This document shows positions 63,361 through 64,000 of a stretch of 64,000 nucleotides of DNA, one piece after another. Each line of letters begins with the position of its first letter. Within the stretch, counting starts at the first letter, position 1. This DNA is from Gemmatimonadaceae bacterium (GTDB taxonomy: Bacteria; Gemmatimonadota; Gemmatimonadetes; Gemmatimonadales; Gemmatimonadaceae). The translations under genes and the position numbers were made by a program. The notes below the pieces were generated by a model. It was not told the origin of the DNA. It searched no databases and saw nothing but the letters and a program-made list of their open reading frames with translations. The DNA is taken from the NCBI GenBank assembly GCA_030835125.1, contig JAUQWM010000049.1:87121-151120 (forward strand), read 5' to 3'.

Positions 63361-64000
63361 ATGACCGCCATTCGACTGATCGGCGTCCCCATGGACCTGG
63401 GCGCCTCGCGGCGCGGCGTGGACATGGGTCCATTCGCCGTCCGGTACACCGACCTCCGTGAGCGCCTCGAGCGGCTCGGCCATACCGTGGACGACGTCGG
63501 GAACGTCGCGGTGCCGTTTCGCGAGGACGCGGAGCGGGGCGCCCAGCGCGGGGCGCGCTACCTCGGCGCCATCACCAGCGTCTGCAAGGAGATTGCCGGC
63601 CTCACGCGGAGCGCCCTCGAGCAGCAGGCCATGCCGATGCTGCTGGGGGGCGACCACTCGCTGGCCGCGGGCTCGATCGCCGGCGCCGCGGCGTTCCATG
63701 CGGCCCGGGACCAGCGGATCGGGGTCATTTGGATCGATGCCCATGCCGACCTGAACACCCCCGGCAGTTCACGCTCCGGCAACGTGCATGGCATGCCGCT
63801 CGCGCACGTGCTCGGTCACGGGGACACGGCGTTGGCGAACGTCGCCGGCGTGCGGCCCGCGGTCCGGGCGGGCAACGTTGCCATCGTCGGGCTCCGGGAC
63901 GCGGACGACGCGGAGAAGGAGCACCTGGCGAAGTGGAAGGTGCGCGCCTTCACGATGCGATCGCTCGATGAGCGCGGGCTGCGGGGCGCCATGGACGAGG
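63361..64000 (+). CDS. rocF: Arginase, truncated by the window edge
   Basis: The first 213 residues of an ureohydrolase. It starts 'MTAIRLIGVPMDLGASRRGVDMGPFAVRYTDL', as arginases do. The first manganese ligand is His99 in 'LLGGDHSLAAGS', and the metal loop 'WIDAHADLNTP' follows. 'SGNVHGMPLAHVLG' is the arginase substrate segment and separates it from agmatinase. It cleaves arginine to ornithine and urea. The frame is open to the last base of the window, so the gene continues beyond it. Confidence 0.93.
   Translation, partial: MTAIRLIGVPMDLGASRRGVDMGPFAVRYTDLRERLERLGHTVDDVGNVAVPFREDAERGAQRGARYLGAITSVCKEIAGLTRSALEQQAMPMLLGGDHSLAAGSIAGAAAFHAARDQRIGVIWIDAHADLNTPGSSRSGNVHGMPLAHVLGHGDTALANVAGVRPAVRAGNVAIVGLRDADDAEKEHLAKWKVRAFTMRSLDERGLRGAMDE

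Overview
The window is a GC-rich (roughly 70 % by eye), densely coding bacterial chromosome segment of mostly core genes. The gene set fits Gemmatimonadota or a close FCB-superphylum relative. It has a short sigma-70 factor without region 1.1, a DUF4159/DUF4175 membrane operon, LolA and surface-antigen barrel proteins of a diderm envelope, and GTG, TTG and possibly CTG starts. The lineage is inferred from gene content and style, not from a marker tree. I see no rRNA operon, IS element, prophage or CRISPR array.

Layout. 1-12.7 kb is almost all on the minus strand: a FAH-family hydrolase, a RadC/JAMM-DinG helicase fusion, an exported GATase-like protein, a TPR protein, DUF4175, DUF4159, rsmI and trxA. 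11.8-25 kb is mostly plus: a methylmalonyl-CoA epimerase-like gene, pdxJ, a degenerate Hpt protein, an UPF0104 flippase-like protein, ispE, tRNA-Gln, prs, rplY, pth, ychF, then rpsF-rpsR-DUF2232-rplI and rsfS. A four-helix-bundle gene and a YedK/HMCES gene lie on the other strand. 25-37.4 kb (plus): a gluzincin/propeller/barrel protein ending at a strong terminator, two SPOR-type proteins coupled to smc, an MBL hydrolase overlapping aroF, and lolA. 37.4-42.3 kb (minus) is a housekeeping operon rpmE-prfA-prmC-ylbF-tmk-ctp, divergent from a Crp/Fnr regulator and a second MBL protein. 44.2-61.4 kb is one long co-oriented minus run: lipoprotein and larE, a 70-residue coupled protein, thpR, a sigma-54 response regulator, an aldehyde dehydrogenase, lepB, the sigma factor, rimO, a SpoIID protein, a Gfo/Idh-like protein, an Lnb/DUF4105 membrane protein and hyuA-hyuB. 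The right end holds a nitronate-monooxygenase-like gene and a truncated arginase.

The most unusual signal is between the genes. At least nine intergenic sites carry tandem arrays with a strict 7-bp period but a different unit at each site (for example CTCCCAT, AGAGTTG, CGTGACT, CTCTGCC, GAGGGTC). They are often arranged as inverted pairs able to form long hairpins. They resemble the heptanucleotide STRR arrays known from filamentous cyanobacteria. A second dispersed family, built on a 35-bp core beside hexamer repeats, occurs at three sites. Some arrays reach into gene ends and supply start or stop codons. Separately, the sequence GCCTAAC/GTTAGGC appears in coding DNA only as the codon pairs TTA-GGC or CCT-AAC, as if the DNA word itself were selected.
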